Source: a virus
Strand: one strand, 5' to 3'
Length of the DNA: 46,479 bases
IMG/VR virus record: IMGVR_UViG_3300020438_000069
Coordinates: 1 to 46,479 of that record
In this document: positions 31,470-41,447 of the stretch, in pieces
Layout of the letters: every line of letters begins with the position of its first letter
Position numbering within the stretch: the stretch's first letter is position 1
Translations under genes and position numbers: made by a program
The notes under the pieces: model-generated
The model's input: only the letters and a program-made list of their open reading frames with translations
Told to the model about the DNA's origin: nothing
Databases searched by the model: none

Positions 31470-33296
31470 ATGAAGAAACCAACATTATGGATAGCAGGAA
31501 TAGCAAGAGGACATAACGGCGGAGTATGTTTACTTCAAGACGGTGAAGTAGTATTTTCTATTGAAGAAGAACGTTTAAGTAGACACAAATATGATGGCGG
31601 TCCTTACGCATCAATGATGAAAATTCTTGACTACACCGACAAGTTAGATTATGTTTGTATTGCACACACGCAAAGTTTAGAAGCAACTGCAGGACAAGTT
31701 GACTTTACTGGCGACGATGTGTATACTGGTATTTGTCGTAAGTTAGGTCTTATTGATAGAGATCCTAAGTTGTTACCGAAACATCCTCAAGTACTTGATC
31801 TAAGTTATTTCCATCATAAATTACATGCAGGATTAAGTTTTTATAATTCAGGATTTGAAACTGCAACAGCAGTTATTGTTGACGGAGCAGGAACTTTCTT
31901 TAATGCAAACTTAGGAGGTGATCCTAATAATCCTACTACACTTTGGGAAACAGAAAGTATTTACACTTGTGAATATCCGGCTACAATTAAAACAGTTTAC
32001 AAACACTTAGGAACTTATGGACCTATTGTTGGTGCTGAGTATCCTGAATTTAGTGCAGACTTTTTTGGCGAAGGTGATAGAGAAGGTAAAGGTACAGTAC
32101 CTGAAGTTGTTATTAGTGAGACAGCAGGAATTGTAAAAACATATGAAGCAGTAACAGAATATTGTGGATTTAGTTTTATTGAAGCAGGCAAAACTATGGG
32201 ACTATTTCCATATGGTAAACCAAACGAAAACATTCCTAAATTGTTTACAGAAGATTTAACAAATCCGTTATCAAATAGAAATGCAATTATTCCAACTTAT
32301 CCAAACGGTGCATATGTTAATAAAAACTTTATTGAAGAAACAAGAGACCGTGTTGATCAAAACGAAGATCTTACAAAATTAGAAAATAGAAGAGACATGG
32401 CATATGCTGTGCAAACACAAACACAAAAACAAGTTGCAAACTTGATTAGAAAAGCAGTTAAAATGACTGGCAACAAAAACATTGTTCTTAGTGGTGGTTA
32501 TGGATTGAACTGTGTTGCAAATTATTGGTACTTAGAAGAACTAAAAGACGAAGGCATTAATTTATATGTTGAGCCTGTTAGTAATGATGCTGGTACAGCA
32601 ATGGGTGCGGCAATGATTCAGCATAGACTTATTACAAATGACAGCAGTATACATGAAGCAGTTGATACATTATACAACGGACCACATTATCATTATACTG
32701 ACGAAGAAATTAGCATTATAGCAGAGAAGCATGAAGCAGAAGTATTTGATACTTCAGACGGATATGTTGTTGATTTGATTTCTGATAAGAATATTGTTGC
32801 AGTATTTCAAGGTCAAAGTGAAAACGGTCCTCGTGCATTAGGTAATAGAAGTTTCTTATATGATCCAACAGACCCAGACGGTAAGGATCATGTAAACAAA
32901 GTAAAACGCAGAGAGTATTTCAGACCATTTGCTGGAACTATTCTTGAAGAAGATGTACATGAATGGTTTGATTTACGTGGGATGAACAGTTCACCTACAA
33001 TGATGTATGCTGTAAACTGTCAACCAGGTATTGAAGAAAAGATCCCTGCAATTATTCACGTAGATGGTACATGTAGAATTCAAACAGTAAATGAAAAACA
33101 GAACAAAAACTACTACAATTTAATCAAAGCATTTAAGGAAAAAACAGGCGTTCCTATGGTGTTTAACACTTCATTCAATTTAGGTGGTGATCCGTTGGTT
33201 GAAACATTAGACGATGCTGTGCGTACCCTTGCAAAGAGTGACGTAGAATACTTATATTTGCCTGAATACTCCAAACTCATTACAGTCAAAAATTAA
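31470..33296 (+). CDS. NodU/CmcH-family carbamoyltransferase
   Basis: 608 residues, the usual length. The N-terminal domain has 'GHNGGVCLLQDGEVVFSIEEERLSR' character, the metal-site 'HHKLHA' (115-120) and 'IVDGAGTF'. Later come 'SGGYGLNCVAN' (341-351), 'NDAGTAMGAA' (372-381) and the C-terminal 'GQSENGPRALGNRSF' (448-462) with 'FNTSFNLGGDP'. These are the hallmarks of O-carbamoyltransferases (NodU, TobZ, CmcH), which form carbamoyl-adenylate from carbamoyl phosphate and ATP and transfer it to a sugar hydroxyl. The ATG follows the previous stop without a gap. The target is likely a glycan built by the neighbouring glycosyltransferase, or a host surface glycan; that is inference. Confidence 0.92.
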   Translation: MKKPTLWIAGIARGHNGGVCLLQDGEVVFSIEEERLSRHKYDGGPYASMMKILDYTDKLDYVCIAHTQSLEATAGQVDFTGDDVYTGICRKLGLIDRDPKLLPKHPQVLDLSYFHHKLHAGLSFYNSGFETATAVIVDGAGTFFNANLGGDPNNPTTLWETESIYTCEYPATIKTVYKHLGTYGPIVGAEYPEFSADFFGEGDREGKGTVPEVVISETAGIVKTYEAVTEYCGFSFIEAGKTMGLFPYGKPNENIPKLFTEDLTNPLSNRNAIIPTYPNGAYVNKNFIEETRDRVDQNEDLTKLENRRDMAYAVQTQTQKQVANLIRKAVKMTGNKNIVLSGGYGLNCVANYWYLEELKDEGINLYVEPVSNDAGTAMGAAMIQHRLITNDSSIHEAVDTLYNGPHYHYTDEEISIIAEKHEAEVFDTSDGYVVDLISDKNIVAVFQGQSENGPRALGNRSFLYDPTDPDGKDHVNKVKRREYFRPFAGTILEEDVHEWFDLRGMNSSPTMMYAVNCQPGIEEKIPAIIHVDGTCRIQTVNEKQNKNYYNLIKAFKEKTGVPMVFNTSFNLGGDPLVETLDDAVRTLAKSDVEYLYLPEYSKLITVKN

Positions 33297-33308
33297 ATCT
33301 TCTTAAGC

Positions 33309-33317
33309 GATAAATAT
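33309..33317 (+). promoter_or_regulatory. Putative T4-like late promoter
   Basis: GATAAATAT in the 37-base gap between the carbamoyltransferase and the 139-aa gene, 16 bases before the ATG with AGAGG between. It marks the return to structural genes. Confidence 0.6.
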
Positions 33318-33333
33318 ACTAAAGAGGACTATT

Positions 33334-33753
33334 ATGTTTGATATTGGTAAATTTTTCGGTAAAGGCTTAAAGAACACAGTACTAATGAAAAACGGTACTA
33401 ATTTAAGTTATCACGGACCGTGGAAAAAAATAACAGAAGATACGTTGATCGATCGTTGGTTAGTGGGCGACTTTTGCGCCGCTGAATATACTATTGTTGC
33501 TGATCTTGGAACTTTTCAAAAAGAAATCATTAAATGTTTAGTAGTTGCTGGTCCAAGTACAGCAGAATTAACTGTATATGGACGTAGTAACTTAGGTAAT
33601 CAGATTATTGATTTGAGTGCTACAGTTAATGATAGTTATGTGAATATTATTTGCAACGCAAAACCACTTGATGATTCTGCTCCAGGTCGTGGAGCAAAGG
33701 TAGTGTTTAGTGCAAACTATTATCAGACACAAAACGTATTGGTACCTTCATAA
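33334..33753 (+). CDS. Small virion structural-type protein
   Basis: 139 residues. It begins 'FDIGKFFGKGLKNTVLMKNGTNL' and continues 'WLVGDFCAAEYTIVADLGTFQKEIIKCLVVAGPSTAELTVYGRSNLG' before ending in 'GAKVVFSANYYQTQNVL'. The beta-rich pattern and placement ahead of two more fibre-type genes on the same strand suggest a small structural subunit. I recall similar short proteins in T4-like marine phages but cannot name a role. The ATG has AGAGG upstream and a late promoter at 33309. No enzymatic motif is visible. Confidence 0.78.
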   Translation: MFDIGKFFGKGLKNTVLMKNGTNLSYHGPWKKITEDTLIDRWLVGDFCAAEYTIVADLGTFQKEIIKCLVVAGPSTAELTVYGRSNLGNQIIDLSATVNDSYVNIICNAKPLDDSAPGRGAKVVFSANYYQTQNVLVPS

Positions 33754-33768
33754 TGAGGAGCATATAGC

Positions 33769-34803
33769 ATGGCTGTAAACTACATACCATTTGAGGCAGA
33801 TTACGGATTTTCAAGTCCGGGATTTACTGTTGACGCTGAAGGTAATGTTACACTAAAAAGTCTAACATATTCAGTTGTAGAAGAAGCAATCGTCGACAAT
33901 AGATTCTATATGAGACAAACTGGCGAAGGTGTAGGATCAAACTTTGTTGAGAATACAACATACTCAACAGGCACAGAAATTAATTTAGAAAATCCTCCAT
34001 TCAGTTTTATTAGAGGCGCTGAGTATTCATTTAGTTTAGCGAACTTTCCTTACTTAACTTGGAATATTTTTTATGCTGATCCGGCAGGAATCTCAGCAAC
34101 ACAAATTGCTGGCACACCTGTTATATTTTATAACGATGGATTAACATATAAAGAGACAGCAGATTCAACAGCATTAGAAGGTGTTAACGCACAAGGTAAA
34201 ACAACAGGAATTGTAACATTCAAAGTTCCAGCACTTGCGCCTGATACACTTTATTACTCTACAGGAGACGGTACTGTTTACGGAACAATTACAACTGCTG
34301 ATCCAACTATTACAGGTGTTGGTGCATTTAGTAGTTTAAATGTTGTCGGTGATGTTACATTCACAGGACAAGATGCAGAAATTCAGATCGCCCCACAAGG
34401 AGAATACAGTACAGTACTAATAAATCCAGTAGGCGAAGGTACTATGAGTAATATGTATGTAAATGCATTAACTTTAAGTGCTACAGATACAGTAAATTTA
34501 AGTCCTGTGGATAAGAACGTTACAATAAGTCCAAGCGGTACCGGACAGTTAGTTGTAAACACTGGTGTTGCAGGAACAATAAATAACATGTCGATAGGAC
34601 AAACCACTGCAAGAGACGGTTCGTTCTTAGCATTGAATGCATCAAATGGGTTAAATAGTACTGTAATAGGCAATACAAATCCAACAAGTGCAACGTTTAC
34701 TACAGCAATAGGACAAAATAGACCAGTGACGCAACAAGAACTAACAAACAAAGCATACGTAGATAGTACAGCAACAGCGTTGGCTATTGCATTAGGAGTT
34801 TAA
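33769..34803 (+). CDS. Fibre-type structural protein (344 aa)
   Basis: The N-terminal half holds a cupredoxin-like beta-sandwich pattern ('FSFIRGAEYSFSLANFPYLTWNIFY', 'GIVTFKVPALAPDTLYYSTGDGTVYGTI'), the equivalent of the domain ending the 485-aa protein, but the Cys-His-Met ligands are missing. The second half has 'VNLSPVDKNVTISPSGTGQLVV', 'MSIGQTTARDGSFLALNAS' and a close 'VTQQELTNKAYVDSTATALAIALGV', the typical C-terminal end of marine T4-like structural proteins. The start follows 'TGAGGAGCATATAGC', with GAGGAG near the ATG. It is probably a fibre or collar-type subunit paired with the 2212-aa protein five bases downstream. Confidence 0.82.
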   Translation: MAVNYIPFEADYGFSSPGFTVDAEGNVTLKSLTYSVVEEAIVDNRFYMRQTGEGVGSNFVENTTYSTGTEINLENPPFSFIRGAEYSFSLANFPYLTWNIFYADPAGISATQIAGTPVIFYNDGLTYKETADSTALEGVNAQGKTTGIVTFKVPALAPDTLYYSTGDGTVYGTITTADPTITGVGAFSSLNVVGDVTFTGQDAEIQIAPQGEYSTVLINPVGEGTMSNMYVNALTLSATDTVNLSPVDKNVTISPSGTGQLVVNTGVAGTINNMSIGQTTARDGSFLALNASNGLNSTVIGNTNPTSATFTTAIGQNRPVTQQELTNKAYVDSTATALAIALGV

Positions 34804-34808
34804 ACTAA

Positions 34809-37800
34809 ATGGCAAAACAAAAAGTTAATGATTATATTTTCCATACAGGAATTCCTTACAGTGGAAACTATCACCCAAGTGCTTATTACCTAATCCAACA
34901 AAACGTTGAGTTTCTAAAAGACGAAACCCGTGCTTGGATTAACGATGCAATTTCAAGATCAGGAAGTACTCAAAGTACTCCAACAGATGCAACATATGAT
35001 CCTATAACAGGTATAGCAGTACTTACGATTACTGGACATCCATATGAAGTAGGAGATTATATTAAAATTGCTGAGAACGGTTTAACATTTTCTACCGGTG
35101 CAGGGGACAATTTAATTGATAACGGATCAACTCCGTATGTAGATACTCCTATTAAAGTTGATGCTACTACCTCTGACACTATAACAGTTAACTTAGGTAC
35201 TGACAATAATCAACAAGCACATACATTTAGTTCAGCAACTGCTAACGGTGTAAAGAGTGTATTTTATAATTACACAAATGATAGTAATGACAAATGTGAA
35301 AGAGATATGGGTTACAACCTTATTGGTGGTGACACTTACAATCCAGTACAAGATCAACCAGGTGGCTTACTACACGATTTAAGATACAACGGTAACGAAC
35401 AAGCACGTTACCTTGCTTCAACATATTGGGACGGAGCAATACCCCAAATTGACGGCGACAGACTTCCAGAAAAAGCGGCAAAGATGAAGTGTGCAGATAT
35501 CATTAACAATTATATCTTAACAAATACAGCATACACAACTAAACAATCACCAGTAGTAACTACACAAACTACAAACGAAGAATACATTGCAGAATCAACT
35601 GCGGCGGCACAAGTTACAAAAGTACTTGTTGACACTATCGGTAACGTTATTGTTAATGGTTTAGATGCAATGCCTGAGTTTCATAGAGCAGAAATTAGTA
35701 GAGCAATTTTTCCAACAAAAGTTACACAAGATAATATATTATTAATTACTGATACATCTGTAAACCAAGTTTTATTTAATTTTAGTGATCCTGGTAAAGG
35801 TGCTGACGTAAAATATGCTTATGAGTCAGTAGAATTTACACCAACATATTTTTACTTTCAAAAGTTTCTTGAAAATACTGATACAATTACACAAGTATTA
35901 TTTGACACCGACACTACTAACGAAGAATTTGTTGTAGCCTCAAGAGCATTAATTTTAAGTAACAAAGAATTTATTAAAGATGAAGTACGTGCTTGGATTG
36001 CTGATAATGTTGCAACTGCTGAAAACGGTTCATTCTGGTACAATTATACTTACAATGCGGCCAAGTGTGAAAGAGATACTGCTTTTAATATTGATGCTAT
36101 CCTTGCTGATATGCAATATGGCGGTAATGCCAATGTAAGATCAACAGCCGCAAAATATTGGAAAGGTCCTACTCCACAAATTGATGGTACACGTGAACAA
36201 GAGATTGCCGCTAAAAACTTTATGCGTGATCTTATTAACAACTACATCTTAACTAAAGTAGGATACACAACAAAACAAAGTCCAGTAGTAACTACACAAT
36301 ACTTTTTAGGTAATACTGCTGAAGCAGGAACATCAGGTAGAGTAACTGAATTAGTAAAAATTATTACTGATGTTATTACTAACGGATTAGGAGATCTTCC
36401 AGCAGAGGATAAACCTACAGTATGGTCAGATACAGATACATTACAAATTTTTATTGATCAGGGTGACTTAAAAGTTAGACCATATGATTTTGGTACTGAC
36501 GCTATTGAAAGACACAGAGTTGCAAACTCAGTATCCATGCTTGATGCTGACTTTGAGTACGGACTACAGCCTACCAAGTGGCAGGCAATTGGTACAATGC
36601 GTGGTTATCCATCAACATACGAAGTACCAGGAACAGACACTGGTGTTAGTGCAGTATCTACTGATGCATCATCAGGCAGTAGTGGTGTAGGTCAATCATT
36701 AATTACTGTATCGACAGTTTCACCACATGGAGTTTTAGCAGGAAATCCAATTACTATTAGAGGTCTTGATGGATCAGTTAAAGGTAACGGTCGTGCTGAA
36801 GGTACATTTATTGTTAACACGGTTATAGACAGTAGAAATTTTACATATTACGCAAAGGCTAAAGTTGGTGTAACACCAGGTACAGCACTTGTAACATTCT
36901 ATACAATTTTAAGACAAGCGGCATTCTACACAGGGGCAACTATTCAAGGTGACACACCATCATATGCTGTTACTACACAAGGTGCAAGTGGTTCATTTAG
37001 TTTACCATTAGGATCGGCAACTGGCGCAGACAGACTTACATTTACTGGTGCAGTACCGGCACTTGGTGCTCCTCTTGTTGCAGTAGGTGGCGGCATACCA
37101 TTAGGTTCTCAGGTTACTGGTGTAACTGGAACAGGTACAATTATTGATACACCTGTATTAACATCAGATATAGCACAAGGCTCAACAACAATTACAGTTG
37201 AAGATTCTTCATCAGTTGAAATTGGCGCTGGTCTTGATAGAGGAGATGGTACAGCAACTTTCGTAACAAACGTTGCAGGTAATGATTTAACAATATCAGA
37301 AGCAACAACAAGAATACTTGTTGGTAACACAGTAAACTATGTAGGTGTAACTGGTAATAATGATAGTTCAATTGGTAACGGTGCAAGTTTTGATGTTACA
37401 AGAACAAATGGTACATATGCAACTGTATTAAACGCAGGCGGACAAGATTATAAAGTTGGTGATAGAATTAAAATTGGCGGACAACAACTTGGCGGTAGTG
37501 ACGGAACTAACGACTTAACACTGCTTATTGATACTGTTGACGCTCTCGGAGAAGTATTAACATTTACAGAATCAGGTACAGGTTTTGATGGTAATGGTAC
37601 ATTCTTTGGACAAGAAGGTAATTTAGCAGGTGGAATTGGTAGTGATGGTAACTTTGATGTAACATACACTAACAACGCTTATACAGTTTCAATGGCGTCA
37701 CCAGATACATCAACAGGTTATACAGTTGGTGATAAAATTAAAATTAGTGGCTTCGACTTAGGCGGTGCTGATAGTACAAACGATGCAATTATGACAGTGT

Positions 37801-40800
37801 CTGGAATTGGTGCAGGAGGTTCAATTACTTCTGTAACTACAACAGGTACAGCAGTTGATGCAGACGTAAGTTATAGTTCACCTCCAATGACAGCCTCAAC
37901 AGCAAACGGTGTTGATGCTTCGTTTAACATACAAAGAATTGGTACAGTTTACTCAATTAACGTTACTAACGGTGGTACTGGTTACTTGGCGTCAGAATCA
38001 TTTGTAATACTTGGTTCAGACTTAGGTGGTACTGACGGTGTAAACAATTTAACAATTACAATTTCAACAGTTGACGTTAATGGTACTATTACTGGAACAT
38101 CAACTTCAGGTACAGCAGTTAATACTAAAGATTATCCAAACGTAACTACTATTTCAAGAATTGTTGGTAACGGTGTACAGTTTCAAGTTGGACTATCAGG
38201 AGGAAACTACACAGTTACTATTGATAGTGCAGGATTTAATTACGGTATTGATCAAGAAATTACAATTTTAGGAACAAATTTAAGTGGTGCTACTCCTACA
38301 AACGATTTAGTAATTACAGTAACAGGAGTCGATTCAGGCGGCGGTATTACAGCAGTTACATTTACTGGTACAGGTGCTACAGGAAGTGGCAGTGTAACAG
38401 CAATCCAAGGTAATAACGAAAATAATTCAGGGTCGGGAGCAATCTTTACAGTTACAAGAAGTGGCGGCGCATACAGTCTTGTTGTTGCAACCGATGATGG
38501 TTCAAGTTATGAGGTAGGTAATAGAATTATTATTCCAGGTGATCAACTTGGTGGTGCTACTCCTACAAACGATTTAACATTACGTTGTACACAAGAATCA
38601 ACAGAAGGTGATTTTGTTGGTGTTAATGTTAGTGGTACAGCAGTTGCAGGTGAAACATTAAATACTTACAGTTCTGTCACAATGTCAGAAGAAACAACAG
38701 CACCTATTGCAGGTGGCGTTGTTGTTACTTACAGTGCATTAGCAAGTATTAGGATTACATTCTTAACACCACATGGACTTGTTCCAGGAGATAGTTTTGC
38801 TGTAACAATATCGTCAGATGACGGTACAAACAATCATAATTTAGCGGCAGGACCGTTTAGTGCAACAGCAGTTCCAAGTTTAACACAAATTGATTATCAG
38901 TGTAGAGCACCTGGTACAATTAACGTAACAGATCAACAAGTCACTGGTAACGTTTACCCAAGACCGGATTCGTTCTTTATTCACAGACCATATGATGGTG
39001 GTGTGCAGTTAGGAACAGGTGGACCGCAACACGGTGCTCAAGCAATTAGACAGAGTAAAAAATATATTAGATATCAGTCAGGTAAAGGTATTATGTATAC
39101 CACTGGTGCATTGTTTGCTCCAAGTTATAATATTCTTGATATTACAGCGGCGGCAACAGCAGTTGGTTCAATTATTACAGTAACTACAGATGAAACAGAA
39201 CACGGATTACAAGTTGGTGGAATAGTTAGACTTATTGGAGTAAAAACTGTAGGCTATAATGGCAAATATACAGTTACAGATATTAACGATGAAAATACAT
39301 TTGAAGTTGTTGCTCAAACAGCATTAGGTTCAACTACTCCTGAATTAACGTCAGAATGCCAAGTTTCAGTTGTAACGTTCCATGGTGCAACTGTACGTTC
39401 AGGAGCGTTTGACGATCAGAACGGTATTTTCTTTGAATATGATGGTACACAATTTAGTGCAGTACAAAGAACTGCTACTTTACAGTTAGCAGGAGTTGTT
39501 GATATTGATATTGACTCAAACACATGTACAGGTATAGGAACAAGATTTAGAGAACAATTAAAAGCAGGTGATAGAATTGTGTTAAAAGGTATGACACACG
39601 TTGTATCACAAGTTGTTGACAACACAACAATGTATCTAACACCAGACTTTAGAGGTGTTACTGATGTAAGATCAAGTAAATTATGTTTAGTTAAAGATAA
39701 AAAGACAGAACAGAAAGATTTTAACCGAGATAGAATGGACGGCACAGGACCAAGTGGATACAACATTGACATCAGTAAGATGCAGATGGTAGGTATACAG
39801 TATTCATGGTATGGTGCTGGATTTATTGACTATATGCTTAGAGGAGCAGATGGTAATTTTGTGTTTGGTCACAGAATGAGAAATTCAAACGTTAACACAG
39901 AAGCATTTATGCGTACAGGTAATATGCCAGTACGTTATGAAATTATTAACGAAGGTCCAAGTGGCAAATTAGCAAGTGATATTACAAATTCACAACAAAT
40001 TATACCACTACAAGATGCTTCATTCTTTCCACCCGAAGGTGGAACAGTTTACATTGATGCTGAAATGATACGTTTTACAGGTATTGATGGTAAAAATTTA
40101 ACAGGTTGTACAAGAAGTTCGCCAATGACTAACTTTGCGGCTGGTGCAACAAGAACATACTCAGGCGGTCCAGCAGAAACACACGCAAGAAATACAGGAG
40201 TTGTTCTAATTAGTAATACTATATCACCGGTTATATCACACTGGGGTTCGGCGTTTATTACAGATGGCGGCTTTGATTCAGATCGTGGTTACTTGTTCTC
40301 ATACAAATCTACAGGAGTTCAGATTAGTACAACAAGAGCAACATCATTCCTATTAAGACTTGCACCAAGTGTAAGTAATGCACTTGTTGGCGATTTAGGA
40401 GAACGTGAACTTCTAAACAGAGCACAGTTGCTACTTGAAGGTCTTGAAATTACAACAGATCAACCAGCGGCGGCAGATACAGGTGGTATTGTTATTGAAG
40501 GTGTACTTAACCCACAAAACTATCCACTTAACCCTAACGATATTGGTTGGCAAGGATTATCAGGACTGGCACAGGGTGGACAACCAAGTTTCGCACAGAT
40601 TGCACCAGGTGGTTCTACTAACTGGAACTCGGGTGATATTCCGACAACTACTGCGGTAACTACCCAAGCGGCTATGACTGCTTCATGTACAGCAATTGAT
40701 AGAGGATATACAAGTTCTAACAGAAACTGGGATAACGCACTTGATAATAACAGAAATTACTTTTGGGTTTTAGATAGTTTTTATCAGTCAAACGCGGCAT

Positions 40801-41447
40801 TATTTGAAGTTGGCGCTGAAGTACAAAGTGATTCAGGTAACTACTATCCTGCAGGTACTACAATTACAAGTGTGTCAACATATACATACGGAACCAGATC
40901 ACAAGGAAATGTAAGACTTATCTTTACAAGTTCAAATCCTACACAGGATGTATTTAATGTAAACGTTCCTTTAACAATTACAAAAACATTTAAAGGTGCA
41001 CCTACTAACAACATTTACTTCCAAAAGGCGGCTTACGAAAGTGCTGAAGTTGTTGAAGGTACTACTGTAAGTGATAGCAGGTTTCCAGCGGGAACACAGG
41101 TTTCTACAGTTCAATTAAAGAGTTACGGTGGAACAGAATATTATGATGTGGTATTTAACCAACCATCAGATGGAACTGCAATCACCGCAGGTACTACTAC
41201 TATTGAGTTTGAATTTGTAAATCCTCCATATGCACAGCCAGGTGAAACGATCTTCTCATTCATTGCACAACCAGGAGAAAGATCAACATTGGATTTATCA
41301 TTTATTAAAGAATTAACTAATACTACACTTGGTGGTAGAGGTACTTTTCCAAATGGTCCAGACGTGTTAGCAATTAACGTGTTTAAAACGTCAGGAGCGG
41401 CTATAAACAGTAATGTTGTATTGAGATGGTCGGAAGCACAAGCCTAA
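34809..41447 (+). CDS. Giant modular structural protein (2212 aa)
   Basis: Residues ~35-254 and ~388-499 are a duplicated helical module: 'LKDETRAWINDA', 'KCERDMGYNL', 'QIDGDRLPEKAAKM', 'NNYILTNTAYTTKQSPVVTTQ' against 'IKDEVRAWIADN', 'KCERDTAFNI' and so on. At ~847-1277 are five 65-80-residue repeats of the form 'Y.VGD.I.I.G..LGG....ND'. Further on are 'HGLQVGGIVRLIGV', a C-terminal 'FNVNVPLTI', and a final 'FIAQPGERSTLDLSFIKELTNTTLGG...VLRWSEAQA'. No enzymatic motif was recognised. Large proteins of this style occur in T4-like marine phages as virion components. The stop overlaps the stop of the converging cupin gene. Confidence 0.83.
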   Translation: MAKQKVNDYIFHTGIPYSGNYHPSAYYLIQQNVEFLKDETRAWINDAISRSGSTQSTPTDATYDPITGIAVLTITGHPYEVGDYIKIAENGLTFSTGAGDNLIDNGSTPYVDTPIKVDATTSDTITVNLGTDNNQQAHTFSSATANGVKSVFYNYTNDSNDKCERDMGYNLIGGDTYNPVQDQPGGLLHDLRYNGNEQARYLASTYWDGAIPQIDGDRLPEKAAKMKCADIINNYILTNTAYTTKQSPVVTTQTTNEEYIAESTAAAQVTKVLVDTIGNVIVNGLDAMPEFHRAEISRAIFPTKVTQDNILLITDTSVNQVLFNFSDPGKGADVKYAYESVEFTPTYFYFQKFLENTDTITQVLFDTDTTNEEFVVASRALILSNKEFIKDEVRAWIADNVATAENGSFWYNYTYNAAKCERDTAFNIDAILADMQYGGNANVRSTAAKYWKGPTPQIDGTREQEIAAKNFMRDLINNYILTKVGYTTKQSPVVTTQYFLGNTAEAGTSGRVTELVKIITDVITNGLGDLPAEDKPTVWSDTDTLQIFIDQGDLKVRPYDFGTDAIERHRVANSVSMLDADFEYGLQPTKWQAIGTMRGYPSTYEVPGTDTGVSAVSTDASSGSSGVGQSLITVSTVSPHGVLAGNPITIRGLDGSVKGNGRAEGTFIVNTVIDSRNFTYYAKAKVGVTPGTALVTFYTILRQAAFYTGATIQGDTPSYAVTTQGASGSFSLPLGSATGADRLTFTGAVPALGAPLVAVGGGIPLGSQVTGVTGTGTIIDTPVLTSDIAQGSTTITVEDSSSVEIGAGLDRGDGTATFVTNVAGNDLTISEATTRILVGNTVNYVGVTGNNDSSIGNGASFDVTRTNGTYATVLNAGGQDYKVGDRIKIGGQQLGGSDGTNDLTLLIDTVDALGEVLTFTESGTGFDGNGTFFGQEGNLAGGIGSDGNFDVTYTNNAYTVSMASPDTSTGYTVGDKIKISGFDLGGADSTNDAIMTVSGIGAGGSITSVTTTGTAVDADVSYSSPPMTASTANGVDASFNIQRIGTVYSINVTNGGTGYLASESFVILGSDLGGTDGVNNLTITISTVDVNGTITGTSTSGTAVNTKDYPNVTTISRIVGNGVQFQVGLSGGNYTVTIDSAGFNYGIDQEITILGTNLSGATPTNDLVITVTGVDSGGGITAVTFTGTGATGSGSVTAIQGNNENNSGSGAIFTVTRSGGAYSLVVATDDGSSYEVGNRIIIPGDQLGGATPTNDLTLRCTQESTEGDFVGVNVSGTAVAGETLNTYSSVTMSEETTAPIAGGVVVTYSALASIRITFLTPHGLVPGDSFAVTISSDDGTNNHNLAAGPFSATAVPSLTQIDYQCRAPGTINVTDQQVTGNVYPRPDSFFIHRPYDGGVQLGTGGPQHGAQAIRQSKKYIRYQSGKGIMYTTGALFAPSYNILDITAAATAVGSIITVTTDETEHGLQVGGIVRLIGVKTVGYNGKYTVTDINDENTFEVVAQTALGSTTPELTSECQVSVVTFHGATVRSGAFDDQNGIFFEYDGTQFSAVQRTATLQLAGVVDIDIDSNTCTGIGTRFREQLKAGDRIVLKGMTHVVSQVVDNTTMYLTPDFRGVTDVRSSKLCLVKDKKTEQKDFNRDRMDGTGPSGYNIDISKMQMVGIQYSWYGAGFIDYMLRGADGNFVFGHRMRNSNVNTEAFMRTGNMPVRYEIINEGPSGKLASDITNSQQIIPLQDASFFPPEGGTVYIDAEMIRFTGIDGKNLTGCTRSSPMTNFAAGATRTYSGGPAETHARNTGVVLISNTISPVISHWGSAFITDGGFDSDRGYLFSYKSTGVQISTTRATSFLLRLAPSVSNALVGDLGERELLNRAQLLLEGLEITTDQPAAADTGGIVIEGVLNPQNYPLNPNDIGWQGLSGLAQGGQPSFAQIAPGGSTNWNSGDIPTTTAVTTQAAMTASCTAIDRGYTSSNRNWDNALDNNRNYFWVLDSFYQSNAALFEVGAEVQSDSGNYYPAGTTITSVSTYTYGTRSQGNVRLIFTSSNPTQDVFNVNVPLTITKTFKGAPTNNIYFQKAAYESAEVVEGTTVSDSRFPAGTQVSTVQLKSYGGTEYYDVVFNQPSDGTAITAGTTTIEFEFVNPPYAQPGETIFSFIAQPGERSTLDLSFIKELTNTTLGGRGTFPNGPDVLAINVFKTSGAAINSNVVLRWSEAQA
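35000..36310 (+). repeat. Tandem copy of a ~110-residue helical module in the 2212-aa protein
   Basis: Two copies share 'KDE.RAWI', 'CERD', 'A.YW.G..PQIDG.R..E.AAK', 'NNYILT...YTTKQSPVVTTQ'. Related single segments ('FIQDEVISW', 'FLVEEVVSKI...CKRDVRRYIEA') occur in the 1780-aa protein, so this is a mobile building block within this phage's structural genes. Confidence 0.68.
37340..38645 (+). repeat. Five 'YxVGDxIxIxGxxLGG' repeats in the 2212-aa protein
   Basis: Five units of 65-80 residues with cores 'YKVGDRIKIGGQQLGG', 'YTVGDKIKISGFDLGG', 'YLASESFVILGSDLGG', 'YGIDQEITILGTNLSG' and 'YEVGNRIIIPGDQLGG', each followed by an 'ND...' strand and a 'G.I...T..GTA' strand. A related unit occurs in the 319-aa chaperone paralogue. 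Confidence 0.72.
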
